In this document: positions 8,327-16,458 of the stretch, piece after piece
How the letters are laid out: every line of letters begins with the position of its first letter
Numbering within the stretch: the stretch's first letter is position 1
DNA from: Psychroflexus halocasei
GTDB lineage: Bacteria > Bacteroidota > Bacteroidia > Flavobacteriales > Flavobacteriaceae
Assembly (NCBI RefSeq): GCF_900107595.1
Contig: NZ_FNQF01000008.1
Coordinates: 62,001 to 126,000, forward strand
Direction of reading: 5' to 3'
Length of the DNA: 64,000 nt
Notes under the pieces: model-generated
The model's input: the letters and a program-made list of their open reading frames with translations, nothing else
Database searches by the model: none
What the model was told of the DNA's origin: nothing
Position numbers and translations under genes: made by a program

Positions 8327-8848
8327 TTGTATAAATTCATATTTCAAAGCATTTTAGGGTGGAAAATTGAAGGCAACATACCTCCTGAAATCAAAAAATG
8401 CATCATCACAGCCGCGCCACATACAAGTTGGCATGACTTCTTTTTGGGTGCTTACATCAGAAGTGCTACAGGTGTTGAAATTAATTATGTAGCCAAAAAA
8501 GAACTTTTTAAATGGCCTTTTGGAGCTTACTTTCGTTGGATGGGCGGCGCACCAATCGACCGTTCAAAAAAAGGAAAAACAGTTGAGCAAACCGTTCGCC
8601 TTTTTGAAGAAAAGAAAATATTCAGATTAGCCATTGCTCCTGAAGGCACACGACAAAAAGTGGATACTTGGAAAACAGGATTTTACCATATCGCTCATCA
8701 AGCAAAAGTGCCTATCGTCAGAATGGCATTAGATTATAAAAACAGAATCGTCAAAATTGCACCTCCATTTTATACCACTGGTGATATTGAAAAAGATATG
8801 CTAGAAATCAGAAGTTTTTATAACGGAATTAAAGGGAAGAAAGATTAA
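8327..8848 (+). CDS. 1-acyl-glycerol-3-phosphate acyltransferase-like protein
   Basis: A 173-residue PlsC-type acyltransferase, membrane-associated, expected to move an acyl group to a lysophospholipid or related acceptor. The motif HTSWHDF (about 31-37) is the catalytic HxxxxD box, FRWMGGAPIDRSK the second block, and APEGTRQK (about 104-111) the glycine-rich substrate box. No ATG precedes the first motif in frame: an upstream TAA is at 8321 and the best start is TTG at 8327. The resulting N-terminus, MYKFIFQSILGWKI, looks like family members. The short length is typical of flavobacterial homologues. It ends tail to tail with ribE. Confidence 0.85.
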   Translation: MYKFIFQSILGWKIEGNIPPEIKKCIITAAPHTSWHDFFLGAYIRSATGVEINYVAKKELFKWPFGAYFRWMGGAPIDRSKKGKTVEQTVRLFEEKKIFRLAIAPEGTRQKVDTWKTGFYHIAHQAKVPIVRMALDYKNRIVKIAPPFYTTGDIEKDMLEIRSFYNGIKGKKD

Positions 8849-9432
8849 GACAACTGCATTAATCGCTTAACATATTTTCCAATCACATCAAATTCTAAAT
8901 TGACAGTATCGCCTACTTTAATATACTTAAAAGTTGTATGCTCATAAGTAAATGGGATAATCGCAACACTAAAAGCATCTAACTCAGAATCAACCACTGT
9001 TAAACTCACACCATTAATCGTGATTGAGCCTTTTTCGATAGTCACATTTTTTTGTTCAGGGCTATATCTAAAAGTAAATTTCCAGCTTCCATCTTGGTCT
9101 TCTATTTTTTCGCAAACAGCAGTTTGATCAACATGGCCTTGCACAATATGTCCATCTAAATGTGCATTCATACGCATGCCGCGTTCAAGGTTAATAAGAT
9201 CGCCAGTTTTAAGATTGCCCAGATTCGTTTTATCTAAAGTTTCCTGAATCGCTGTTACCGTATAATTGTCATCCTCAATGGAAACAACAGTTAAACAAAC
9301 ACCGTTATGCGCCACACTTTGGTCGATTTTCAATTCTTGTGTAAAATCAGATTTAAAAGTAAAATCAATATTTGAATTATTTTTCTGGATATTCTTAACC
9401 TCTCCTAAGGTTTCAATGATGCCTGTAAACAT
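8845..9432 (-). CDS. ribE: Riboflavin synthase, alpha subunit
   Basis: A 195-residue riboflavin synthase, which dismutates two 6,7-dimethyl-8-ribityllumazine molecules to riboflavin. It starts with the diagnostic MFTGIIE and has two lumazine-binding barrel repeats (about 1-95 and 96-190). Both carry the NGVCLTV/NGVSLTV signature, and HLDGHIVQGHVD is at the domain border. Length and start fit the family. Its stop overlaps the stop of the convergent acyltransferase gene. The promoter faces that of pdxA in a 50-base gap, so two cofactor genes share a divergent control region. Confidence 0.95.
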   Translation of the reverse strand: MFTGIIETLGEVKNIQKNNSNIDFTFKSDFTQELKIDQSVAHNGVCLTVVSIEDDNYTVTAIQETLDKTNLGNLKTGDLINLERGMRMNAHLDGHIVQGHVDQTAVCEKIEDQDGSWKFTFRYSPEQKNVTIEKGSITINGVSLTVVDSELDAFSVAIIPFTYEHTTFKYIKVGDTVNLEFDVIGKYVKRLMQLS

Positions 9433-9450
9433 AGTTGTAGATTATTTATT

Positions 9451-9458
9451 TACCTTTG
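9451..9458 (+). promoter_or_regulatory. -7 promoter box of pdxA
   Basis: TACCTTTG matches TAnnTTTG exactly, 24 bases before the pdxA ATG. Confidence 0.6.
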
Positions 9459-9464
9459 TGAGTA

Positions 9465-9472
9465 CAAAAATA
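9465..9472 (-). promoter_or_regulatory. -7 promoter box of ribE
   Basis: Read on the minus strand the site is TATTTTTG, an exact match. It lies 6 bases from the pdxA box and points the opposite way, so the two polymerase footprints would overlap. Confidence 0.55.
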
Positions 9473-9482
9473 GACGAATTTC

Positions 9483-10541
9483 ATGAGAAATCAATCAATT
9501 ATAAAGGTCGGAATAAGTATTGGAGATATGAATGGTATTGGTCCAGAAATTATCTTAAAATCTTTGGAAGACAAACGCATGCTAGAGTTGTTTACACCAG
9601 TCATTTTTGCAAATTCAAAAATGATGTCTTTCTTTTCTAAACATTTTAAAACAAAAGTTCAATTTAACGGCATCCCTTCTGCTGATAAAGCCATAGATGG
9701 AAAAATAAACGTTGTTAATGTTTGGAAGGAAGGCGTGAAAATTAACTTTGGCGAAGAAGACAAGCTGATAGGTGAATACGCCGTGAAGTCTTTAGAAGCG
9801 GCGACTCAAGCTTTGATAAAAAATGATGTACAAACCTTAGTCACAGCACCCATCAATAAAAACTCAATACAATCTGATAAATTCAACTTTCCTGGACATA
9901 CAGATTATTTAGCGCAAGAACTGAAAGGTGAAAGCCTCATGTTCATGGTTTCTGAATCTATTAAAGTTGGTTTATTAACAGATCACGTTCCTATTAAAGA
10001 CATCTCTAATCACATCACGACTAAAAGTCTTCAAGACAAAGTGAATGCGATACATAATTCATTAAAGATGGATTTCGGTGTCGAAACGCCAAAAATTGCA
10101 GTTTTAGGTGTCAATCCACACAGCGGAGATAATGGTGTTATCGGTCTGGAAGATGAAGAAATCATCAAGCCTGCGCTAAAAAAATTCGTTGATGCTGGTA
10201 AATTTGTCTTTGGACCCTATGCAGCCGATAGCTTTTTTGGTACAAAACAACATAAAAAATTTGATGCGATACTCGCAGCCTATCACGACCAAGGTTTAAT
10301 TCCTTTTAAAACATTATCATTTGGCGAAGGCGTTAATTATACCGCTGGTTTAAATAGAGTTCGTACGTCTCCTGACCACGGAACAGCATTTGACATTGCA
10401 GGGAAAGGAAAGGCCAATGCAAACTCTTTTAATGAAGCGATATTTACTTCTATCAAAATCTATAAAAATAGGATGGAATATATCAATCTCAAAAAGAATG
10501 CATTAGAGCCTCAAAAAACATCTCATAATAATAGAAAATAA
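9483..10541 (+). CDS. pdxA: 4-hydroxythreonine-4-phosphate dehydrogenase
   Basis: This 352-residue enzyme oxidises 4-phosphohydroxy-L-threonine in the DXP-dependent route to pyridoxal 5'-phosphate. Family blocks are present: GDMNGIGPEI at the N-terminus and the metal-ligand histidines in FPGHTDYLA, AAYHDQGLIPFK and TSPDHGTAFDIAG. VNPHSGDNG is also present. Length is normal (about 330-350). The gene has its own -7 box and is divergent from ribE. The next gene (DUF177) has a separate promoter box. Confidence 0.95.
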   Translation: MRNQSIIKVGISIGDMNGIGPEIILKSLEDKRMLELFTPVIFANSKMMSFFSKHFKTKVQFNGIPSADKAIDGKINVVNVWKEGVKINFGEEDKLIGEYAVKSLEAATQALIKNDVQTLVTAPINKNSIQSDKFNFPGHTDYLAQELKGESLMFMVSESIKVGLLTDHVPIKDISNHITTKSLQDKVNAIHNSLKMDFGVETPKIAVLGVNPHSGDNGVIGLEDEEIIKPALKKFVDAGKFVFGPYAADSFFGTKQHKKFDAILAAYHDQGLIPFKTLSFGEGVNYTAGLNRVRTSPDHGTAFDIAGKGKANANSFNEAIFTSIKIYKNRMEYINLKKNALEPQKTSHNNRK

Positions 10542-10564
10542 AATAGTTTCTTAGAAAATTTTTA

Positions 10565-10572
10565 TATATTTG
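10565..10572 (+). promoter_or_regulatory. -7 promoter box of the DUF177-rpmF operon
   Basis: TATATTTG matches TAnnTTTG exactly and lies 19 bases before the first ATG at 10592. Confidence 0.6.
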
Positions 10573-10591
10573 CACGCTCAAAACTGATGTT

Positions 10592-11131
10592 ATGATGGAA
10601 GAGAAAAATGCTTACACCATAAAATTTGTAGGCCTAAAGGAAGGAAAGCACCAGTTTGATTACCATATTAAAGACGAGTTCTTTGAGTTTTTTGAGTATG
10701 ACGATTTCAATACAGCTGATGTTAAAGCTAATATTGAGCTCAATAAAAAAGCAAATATGCTTGAGTTCACTTTTGATTTGACTGGCGTTATGAATTTAGA
10801 TTGTGATGTTTCAACAGAAGCTTATGATCAAAAAATTCAAAACAGACTAGAGCTTGTTGTCAAGTTTGGCGAAGAATACAACGACGATCATGAAGATGTT
10901 TTAATCTTACCGTGGTCTGAGTATGAAATCGATGTCAAGCAATACATCTACGAGGCAATTGTGTTAGCAATCCCTCAGAAAAGGATTCATCCTGGTGTAG
11001 AAGACGGAACATTAAACTCAGAGATTTTAGATAGATTAGAAGATTATCAGCCCGAAGCTGAGAACGATAATAAAGACGAAGAAGAGATTGACCCAAGATG
11101 GGAAGATTTAAAAAAATTATTAAACGAATAA
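10592..11131 (+). CDS. YceD/DUF177 family protein
   Basis: A 179-residue acidic cytoplasmic protein of the DUF177 (YceD) family, which in most bacteria is encoded directly before rpmF, as here (11-base gap). Family blocks such as LDCDVSTEAYDQKI and the late segment EDGTLNSEILDRLEDYQ ... DPRWEDLKKLL are visible. Homologues have been linked to ribosomal RNA accumulation. The tail from about residue 155 is very rich in D and E. Two ATGs are adjacent (10592, 10595); either may start. Confidence 0.88.
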   Translation: MMEEKNAYTIKFVGLKEGKHQFDYHIKDEFFEFFEYDDFNTADVKANIELNKKANMLEFTFDLTGVMNLDCDVSTEAYDQKIQNRLELVVKFGEEYNDDHEDVLILPWSEYEIDVKQYIYEAIVLAIPQKRIHPGVEDGTLNSEILDRLEDYQPEAENDNKDEEEIDPRWEDLKKLLNE

Positions 11132-11142
11132 ATAGTTGAGTA

Positions 11143-11346
11143 ATGGCACATCCAAAGAGAAAGACCTCAAAAACAAGAAGAGATAAAAGACGTACACATT
11201 TAAAAGCTGCTACGCCTCAAATCGCAACAGATTCAACAACTGGTGAAGCTCACTTATACCACAGAGCACACTGGCATGAAGGAAAACTTTATTACAGAGG
11301 TAAAGTTCTTATCGACAATACTGAAGAGGTAGAAGCTGTAGAATAG
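11143..11346 (+). CDS. rpmF: 50S ribosomal protein L32
   Basis: A 67-residue basic protein starting [19 protein letters not shown], the standard L32 N-terminus, with the [17 protein letters not shown] segment typical of Bacteroidota L32. The two-cysteine zinc motif of some L32 proteins is absent, so this is the zinc-independent form. It is cotranscribed with the DUF177 gene and followed by an intrinsic terminator. Confidence 0.96.
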   Translation: MAHPKRKTSKTRRDKRRTHLKAATPQIATDSTTGEAHLYHRAHWHEGKLYYRGKVLIDNTEEVEAVE

Positions 11347-11371
11347 TTTCAACTTTCTTCTCATAAAATGC

Positions 11372-11401
11372 ACTCTTTCATCTTTATGGAAGAGTTTTTT
11401 T
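11372..11401 (+). terminator. Intrinsic terminator after rpmF
   Basis: ACTCTT (11372-11377) pairs with AAGAGT (11390-11395), followed by a run of T. Confidence 0.7.
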
Positions 11402-11425
11402 GTTGGTTCTTATTTAAGAGGCAAT

Positions 11426-11469
11426 AGCAAGACAATAACTGAAGTCAGGTTACCGCTCTTGCTTTTTTA
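11426..11469 (+). terminator. Second, longer hairpin terminator downstream of rpmF
   Basis: AGCAAGA (11426-11432) pairs with TCTTGCT (11457-11463). Inside it TAAC/GTTA and TGA/TCA make a second helix with one bulged base. A T-run follows. It may be a back-up terminator, or the 3' end of a short RNA lying between the two terminators. Confidence 0.6.
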
Positions 11470-11492
11470 TTAGATAAAAAAGTATTAAGCAT

Positions 11493-11520
11493 AAAAAAGG
11501 CTACTCGAAAGTAGCCTTTG
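11493..11520 (-). terminator. Intrinsic terminator of the cold-shock gene
   Basis: AGGCTAC (11498-11504) and GTAGCCT (11511-11517) form the stem. On the minus strand it runs into six T. It is 28 bases after the csp stop codon. Confidence 0.8.
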
Positions 11521-11547
11521 GAAATTGAAAAAAAATGTTTTATTTGA

Positions 11548-11739
11548 TTAGATCAAACGCACGTTAGCTGCGTTCATTCCTTTTCTGCCTTCTTCTTCTG
11601 TGTACTCTACAGCGTCACCTTCATTTAAAGATTCGCCGTCTAAACTTGTGACGTGTACAAAAATGTCTTCTCCTGTTTCGTCGTTTGTAATGAATCCGTA
11701 ACCTTTTGACTCATTGAAAAATTTTACTTTACCTTGCAT
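11548..11739 (-). CDS. Cold-shock domain protein
   Basis: A 63-residue protein, a single cold-shock domain that binds single-stranded RNA and DNA. It has the RNP1 motif KGYGFI (about 12-17) and RNP2 motif DIFVHV (about 25-30), and the start MQGKVKFFNESKGYG is standard. The gene is monocistronic: a -7 box lies at 11765-11772 and a terminator at 11493-11520. The leader would be only about 20 bases, much shorter than the thermosensing leader of E. coli cspA, so leader-based cold control is not evident. Which csp paralogue it represents cannot be told. Confidence 0.95.
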   Translation of the reverse strand: MQGKVKFFNESKGYGFITNDETGEDIFVHVTSLDGESLNEGDAVEYTEEEGRKGMNAANVRLI

Positions 11740-11764
11740 AATATAATAATAATTAATAATTGCA

Positions 11765-11772
11765 CAAAACTA
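11765..11772 (-). promoter_or_regulatory. -7 promoter box of the cold-shock gene
   Basis: The minus-strand reading is TAGTTTTG, an exact TAnnTTTG match, 26 bases before the ATG. Confidence 0.55.
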
Positions 11773-11853
11773 CATAATAAAAATGATAGAGAATTAAATA
11801 AAACACATTTTATTTGATTTTTTTTTATTTATAAAGAATTAAGAAAGAATAGC

Positions 11854-12090
11854 TTACAAATCTTTGCCTTTCATCTTATCCATTTTTTCCTTTGTCAGTG
11901 TGTAATCCTCTAACCTCTTGCCTTTCCATCTATGATAAAGAAATAAAGGCATCAAAATGAACGAGCTTGCCAGCACAGACAAACCGATAATAACTTCGCC
12001 CATTTTTGCATCATCATATAGCTTGATGTAGAAACCCACACCAAAACTAAGAGCAATAATGATGAATACGATTATAATAAGTGTTCTCAT
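11854..12090 (-). CDS. Small two-helix membrane protein
   Basis: A 78-residue protein with two hydrophobic segments (about 4-23 and 32-52) and a basic cytoplasmic tail YHRWKGKRLEDYTLTKEKMDKMKGKDL. No family is recognised. It begins 8 bases after the stop of the CLC transporter gene, so it is probably cotranscribed and could be an accessory subunit, but nothing in the sequence proves that. Confidence 0.6.
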   Translation of the reverse strand: MRTLIIIVFIIIALSFGVGFYIKLYDDAKMGEVIIGLSVLASSFILMPLFLYHRWKGKRLEDYTLTKEKMDKMKGKDL

Positions 12091-12098
12091 AATTTAAT

Positions 12099-13892
12099 TT
12101 ATACTGTCACTTCAATCAACTTTTGTCGATAAGCTGTTAATAATTTCGATTTAGAAATAAATCCGATATATTTTCCGTCCTTGACAACTGGTAAATTCCA
12201 AGCATCTGTTTTTTGAAATTTATTCATAATTGTCTGCATTCTAGAATCCTTCAAATCAATAACATCAGGTGCATTTTGCATTAAATCATAGACTTTGACT
12301 TTCTCATACATCTTCTGATCAAACATGATCGTCCTGATATTATCTAATAAAATTATTCCCTTAAAGTTATAATCTTCATCAACAACTGGAAAAATATTTC
12401 TGGATGATTTAACAACACCTTCTTTTACAATATCACCTAAAGTCATATTCTCTGTAAGCACTTGAAAGTTTTTTTCAATCACTTTTCTTATCTCAAGTAA
12501 AGTTAATATTGTTTTATCTTTATCATGCGTCAACAATTCTCCTCTTTGCGCCAATTCCATTGTATAAACCGAATGTGGCTGAAATGCATGTGTGATCAAA
12601 TATGAAATTAAGGCTGTAATCATCAGAGGTACAAAAAGAGCATAGCCTCCAGTTAATTCAGCAATTAAGAAGATTGCTGTTAAAGGCGCATGAAGCACGC
12701 CAGCCATTAAACCTGCCATACCAACCATTGTAAAACTTCCAACTGATATCGGTTTATTAAGAAAGCCCAAATGATTTACTAACAAAGCAAAACAGTGCCC
12801 TAAAGCACTGCCCATAAAAAGAACAGGAGCGAAAATACCTCCAACTCCACCTGCGGCAAAAGTTAAGGAGGTTGCAAAAATTTTAAAGACAACCAAGCCT
12901 GCTAGCAAAATAATAACGACCCAAATATTATCAAGAAAAGCATCGAAAAAATTTGTCTGTAAGGCTTCTTGATAATTTTCAGCGAGCAAACTATTGATGA
13001 CTCCATAGCCCTCACCATAAAGTGGAGGTATAAAATACAGGATAATTCCCAAGCCTAAACCCGCCAAAATTAATCTTAAAAAAGAATTCTTAATAGACAG
13101 AAAAAGCTTCTGTACCTTGAAATAAACACTTGTAAAATAAATAGAACCCAAGGCTGAAATGCATCCTAAAACAACATAAAATGGCACTTGTGAAATGGTG
13201 AAATCATCCTCTAAAACAAAAGGAATAATTGTATCTGAGCCAAAAAAGAAATAAGAAGTTAAAATAGCTGAAACCGATGCCGTCAAGAGCGGCAGCATAC
13301 TCACCAAGGTTAAGTCGAGACTGAAGACTTCTATAGCAAAAATAATCGCTGCGATGGGCGCTTTAAAAATTGAAGACATTGCTCCTGCAGCTGCACAACC
13401 AATCAAAAGTGTACGCATACTTTGGTTCATGCGGAACATTCTCGAAATATTAGAACCCAATGATGCACCTGTCGCTACTGTCGGTCCCTCTAAACCAACA
13501 GAACCACCAAAACCAACAGTAATAGGTGCAGTAATTAAGGAAGCGTACATCTGAAAGCGCTCCATAATGCCTTTCTTCTTTGAAATAGCATATAAAGTTG
13601 AAGGAATTCCGTGACCCAAAGGTTTTCTGATTAAATATTTTATAATAAAATAGACAATCGCTAAACCTATCACTGGGAAAATAAAATAAAACGCATGGTG
13701 ATAATTAACAATAAACTCACCTTCAAGCAACTCTTGCATAAAGTGCGTCAAGTTCTTAATCGCGACTGCTCCAAGACCAGCAGTAAAACCTATAATCGCG
13801 CTGAGTATAAGCGTGAATTGCTGCTCAGAAAGATGTTTAGTCTTCCAAAGCAAAAACTTCTGCAAAACCGATACTTGTTTAAAAGATTTCAT
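12099..13892 (-). CDS. CLC-type chloride channel or H+/Cl- antiporter with CBS pair
   Basis: A 597-residue membrane protein. The CLC core (about 30-440) shows the signatures GHGIPST, GLEGPTVATG (which holds the gating glutamate) and GGVGGIFAPVLFMG. HAPLTAIFLIAELTGGY follows near the end of the core. Two cytoplasmic CBS domains follow (about 465-590). The family moves chloride, some members exchanging it for protons; which mode applies here cannot be decided by eye. The gene lies between aspS (43-base gap) and the small membrane protein, all on the minus strand. Confidence 0.92.
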   Translation of the reverse strand: MKSFKQVSVLQKFLLWKTKHLSEQQFTLILSAIIGFTAGLGAVAIKNLTHFMQELLEGEFIVNYHHAFYFIFPVIGLAIVYFIIKYLIRKPLGHGIPSTLYAISKKKGIMERFQMYASLITAPITVGFGGSVGLEGPTVATGASLGSNISRMFRMNQSMRTLLIGCAAAGAMSSIFKAPIAAIIFAIEVFSLDLTLVSMLPLLTASVSAILTSYFFFGSDTIIPFVLEDDFTISQVPFYVVLGCISALGSIYFTSVYFKVQKLFLSIKNSFLRLILAGLGLGIILYFIPPLYGEGYGVINSLLAENYQEALQTNFFDAFLDNIWVVIILLAGLVVFKIFATSLTFAAGGVGGIFAPVLFMGSALGHCFALLVNHLGFLNKPISVGSFTMVGMAGLMAGVLHAPLTAIFLIAELTGGYALFVPLMITALISYLITHAFQPHSVYTMELAQRGELLTHDKDKTILTLLEIRKVIEKNFQVLTENMTLGDIVKEGVVKSSRNIFPVVDEDYNFKGIILLDNIRTIMFDQKMYEKVKVYDLMQNAPDVIDLKDSRMQTIMNKFQKTDAWNLPVVKDGKYIGFISKSKLLTAYRQKLIEVTV

Positions 13893-13935
13893 TTTAAAAG
13901 CTTTGTTTTAAATTCCTTTTAAACTCAGTAAAAAC

Positions 13936-15693
13936 TTAATCAAGAGAGAGTTTCACCTCGATATTGAGTTCTTTGAGTTGATCAGTGCTTAATTGAGCTG
14001 GCGCATCTATCATGATATCACGTCCAGAGTTATTTTTAGGGAAAGCAATAAAATCACGTATACTTTCTTGGCCGCCTAAAATAGCCACTAATCGATCTAA
14101 ACCAAAAGCGATTCCGCCGTGTGGAGGTGCTCCATATTCAAAAGCATCCATCAAGAAACCAAATTGTGCTCTTGCCTCTTCTTCAGAAAAACCAAGATAG
14201 TCAAACATTTTAGATTGCGTTTCCTTATCATGAATACGTATAGAACCGCCACCGATTTCGTTTCCGTTTAAAACCAAATCATAAGCGTTTGCTCTTACCT
14301 CACCTGGGTTTGATTTAAGTTTATCAAGATCTTCGGTTTTTGGTGAAGTGAACGGATGATGCATCGCGTGAAAACGTTTTGAGTCTTCATCCCATTCTAA
14401 CAATGGAAAATCGACGACCCATAATGGTGCAAATTCATCAGCTTTTCTTAGGCCTAAACGCGTTGCCATTTCCATTCTTAAAGCACTCAGTTGTGCTCTT
14501 GTTTCATTGACATCTCCAGACAAAACAGCGATTAAATCGCCAGGTTGAGCGCCGGTTTTTTCAGCCCAAGCTTTTAAATCATCTTGATCGTAAAACTTAT
14601 CAACTGAAGACTTAAAACTGCCATCATCATTACATTTAACGTAAACCATACCTTTAGCTCCCACTTGAGGTCTTCTGACCCAATCGATAAGTTTATCGAT
14701 CTCTTTTCTTGAATAGCTTGCCCCTCCAGAGATTGCTATACCAACGACAAGCTCAGCTTCATTAAAAACTTTAAATTCTTTATGTTGAGTCACTTCATTG
14801 AGTTCACCAAACTCCATCCCAAAACGGATATCTGGTTTGTCATTTCCATACTTACGCATGGCATCAGCATAAGTCATTCTTGGAAATTTCTCTATTTCAA
14901 CACCATTGATTTCTTTCAATAAATGTTTAGTTAAATCTTCAAAAGTTTCTAAAATTTCTTCTTGATCAACAAAAGACATTTCGCAGTCAATTTGCGTAAA
15001 TTCTGGTTGCCTATCTGCTCTTAAATCTTCATCTCTAAAACATTTGACAATTTGAAAATACTTATCAAGTCCGCCAACCATCAACAACTGCTTAAATGTT
15101 TGCGGAGATTGAGGCAATGCGTAAAATTGACCTTCGTTCATACGGCTTGGCACAACAAAATCTCGAGCACCTTCTGGAGTCGATTTAATCAAATAAGGTG
15201 TTTCTACATCTACAAAGTCTTTTTGGCTCAAGTAGTTTCTGATTGCCATTGAGACTTTACTTCTGAAAAGCAATTTATTTTTAACAGGAGAACGTCTTAA
15301 ATCAAGATATCTGTATTTCATTCGTAAATCTTCGCCTCCATCAGTCTCATCTTCAATTGTGAATGGTGGTGTTTTAGATGCGTTTAAAATCTTTAAATCC
15401 TCAACTAAAATCTCAATTTCACCAGTCGAAATATTTTTATTTTTTGACTCTCTTTCAATGACTTCTCCTTCAATTTGAATCACATACTCTCTTCCGATTT
15501 CTCTCGCTTTTTTAACAACAGCTTCTGGCGTTCGCTCAGCATCAAAGACAAGTTGCGTCATTCCGTACCGATCACGGATATCAATCCAGATGATAAAACC
15601 CTTATCTCTAATTGTTTGTGCCCAACCTGAGAGCTTTACTTTTTCGCCTAAATTCTTTAAGTTTAACGTGTTGTTATCGTGCGTTCTGTACAT
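13936..15693 (-). CDS. aspS: Aspartyl-tRNA synthetase
   Basis: This 585-residue class II synthetase charges tRNA-Asp in the cytoplasm. It has an N-terminal OB anticodon-binding domain (about 1-105), catalytic blocks YRYLDLRR and [16 protein letters not shown], and a bacterial GAD insertion (about 290-400). The class II motif 3 is [16 protein letters not shown] near the C-terminus. Length is normal for the bacterial type. A -7 box lies at 15719-15726. No Asn/Asp discrimination call is attempted. Confidence 0.97.
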   Translation of the reverse strand: MYRTHDNNTLNLKNLGEKVKLSGWAQTIRDKGFIIWIDIRDRYGMTQLVFDAERTPEAVVKKAREIGREYVIQIEGEVIERESKNKNISTGEIEILVEDLKILNASKTPPFTIEDETDGGEDLRMKYRYLDLRRSPVKNKLLFRSKVSMAIRNYLSQKDFVDVETPYLIKSTPEGARDFVVPSRMNEGQFYALPQSPQTFKQLLMVGGLDKYFQIVKCFRDEDLRADRQPEFTQIDCEMSFVDQEEILETFEDLTKHLLKEINGVEIEKFPRMTYADAMRKYGNDKPDIRFGMEFGELNEVTQHKEFKVFNEAELVVGIAISGGASYSRKEIDKLIDWVRRPQVGAKGMVYVKCNDDGSFKSSVDKFYDQDDLKAWAEKTGAQPGDLIAVLSGDVNETRAQLSALRMEMATRLGLRKADEFAPLWVVDFPLLEWDEDSKRFHAMHHPFTSPKTEDLDKLKSNPGEVRANAYDLVLNGNEIGGGSIRIHDKETQSKMFDYLGFSEEEARAQFGFLMDAFEYGAPPHGGIAFGLDRLVAILGGQESIRDFIAFPKNNSGRDIMIDAPAQLSTDQLKELNIEVKLSLD

Positions 15694-15718
15694 TTTTTTT
15701 CTATTGTAAATCGATTTG

Positions 15719-15726
15719 CAAAAGTA
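15719..15726 (-). promoter_or_regulatory. -7 promoter box of aspS
   Basis: The minus-strand reading is TACTTTTG, an exact match, 26 bases before the aspS ATG. Confidence 0.55.
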
Positions 15727-15824
15727 AGAAGTTATAGGTCGTAAACATAGACTCTTCAGAAAAAATTATTTATGTCATATTTCTTAGTTTCCTATAATTT
15801 TCCATTGAGAAAATCTTGTGTATT

Positions 15825-16379
15825 TTAACGTGAAGGACACTCTAAAAGGTGATCGTTTGTCATGCTTGTTGCTTGCATAAAGGCGTAAATAATGGTTGGA
15901 CCGAGAAACTTGAAACCCTTTTTCTTGAGATCTTTACAGATTTTCTGACTCAATTCTGTTTGAGAAGGGACATCATTAATGGTCATAAAATTGGTTTGTA
16001 AAGGTTTATAATCAACATAAGACCATAAAAAATCATTGAAGCTACCGTGTTCCTTTTGAACTTTTTTGACGCACTTTGCGTTGTTAATCGCAGCTTTAAT
16101 TTTTAGCTTATTTCTTACAATTCCAGCATTTTTGGATAATTCTTCAATTTTATCATCGGTATAATCAGCAACTTCATCTATTTCAAAGTCGTTAAATGCT
16201 TGTCGAAAATTTTCTCTTTTTTTGAGAATAGTCAACCAACTTAAACCTGCTTGAAAACTTTCTAATACAAGAAATTCAAATAACTTCTGATCATCATGTA
16301 GTGGCTTACCCCACTCATTATCGTGGTAATCTTCATAAAGTTGACTTTCTAAACACCAGTCACATTTTTTCTTTTTCAT
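15825..16379 (-). CDS. tag: DNA-3-methyladenine glycosylase I
   Basis: A 184-residue base-excision repair enzyme that removes 3-methyladenine from DNA. The zinc-site elements are in place: CDWC at the N-terminus, YHDNEWGKP (about 17-25), and at the C-terminus HLLECPSR. The core SFQAGLSWLTILKKRENFRQAF is highly conserved in the family. Length matches (about 185-190). It lies after the SusCD operon terminator and is probably transcribed separately. Confidence 0.95.
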   Translation of the reverse strand: MKKKKCDWCLESQLYEDYHDNEWGKPLHDDQKLFEFLVLESFQAGLSWLTILKKRENFRQAFNDFEIDEVADYTDDKIEELSKNAGIVRNKLKIKAAINNAKCVKKVQKEHGSFNDFLWSYVDYKPLQTNFMTINDVPSQTELSQKICKDLKKKGFKFLGPTIIYAFMQATSMTNDHLLECPSR

Positions 16380-16392
16380 TCTATAAATTTAT

Positions 16393-16426
16393 AAAAAAAG
16401 CGGCTGAACACTAAGTCCAGCCGCTT
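16393..16426 (-). terminator. Intrinsic terminator of the susCD operon
   Basis: AAGCGGCTG (16398-16406) pairs with CAGCCGCTT (16418-16426). On the minus strand it is followed by seven T. It sits 33 bases after the susD stop codon. Confidence 0.88.
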
Positions 16427-16458
16427 ATAAATCTAGTTTAAAAAACTAATTCAAATAT

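Noticed and set aside
9266-9640. 124-codon frame over the ribE-pdxA gap
   Set aside because: It runs antisense to ribE and out of frame over pdxA and crosses both promoter boxes. It has no recognisable domain.
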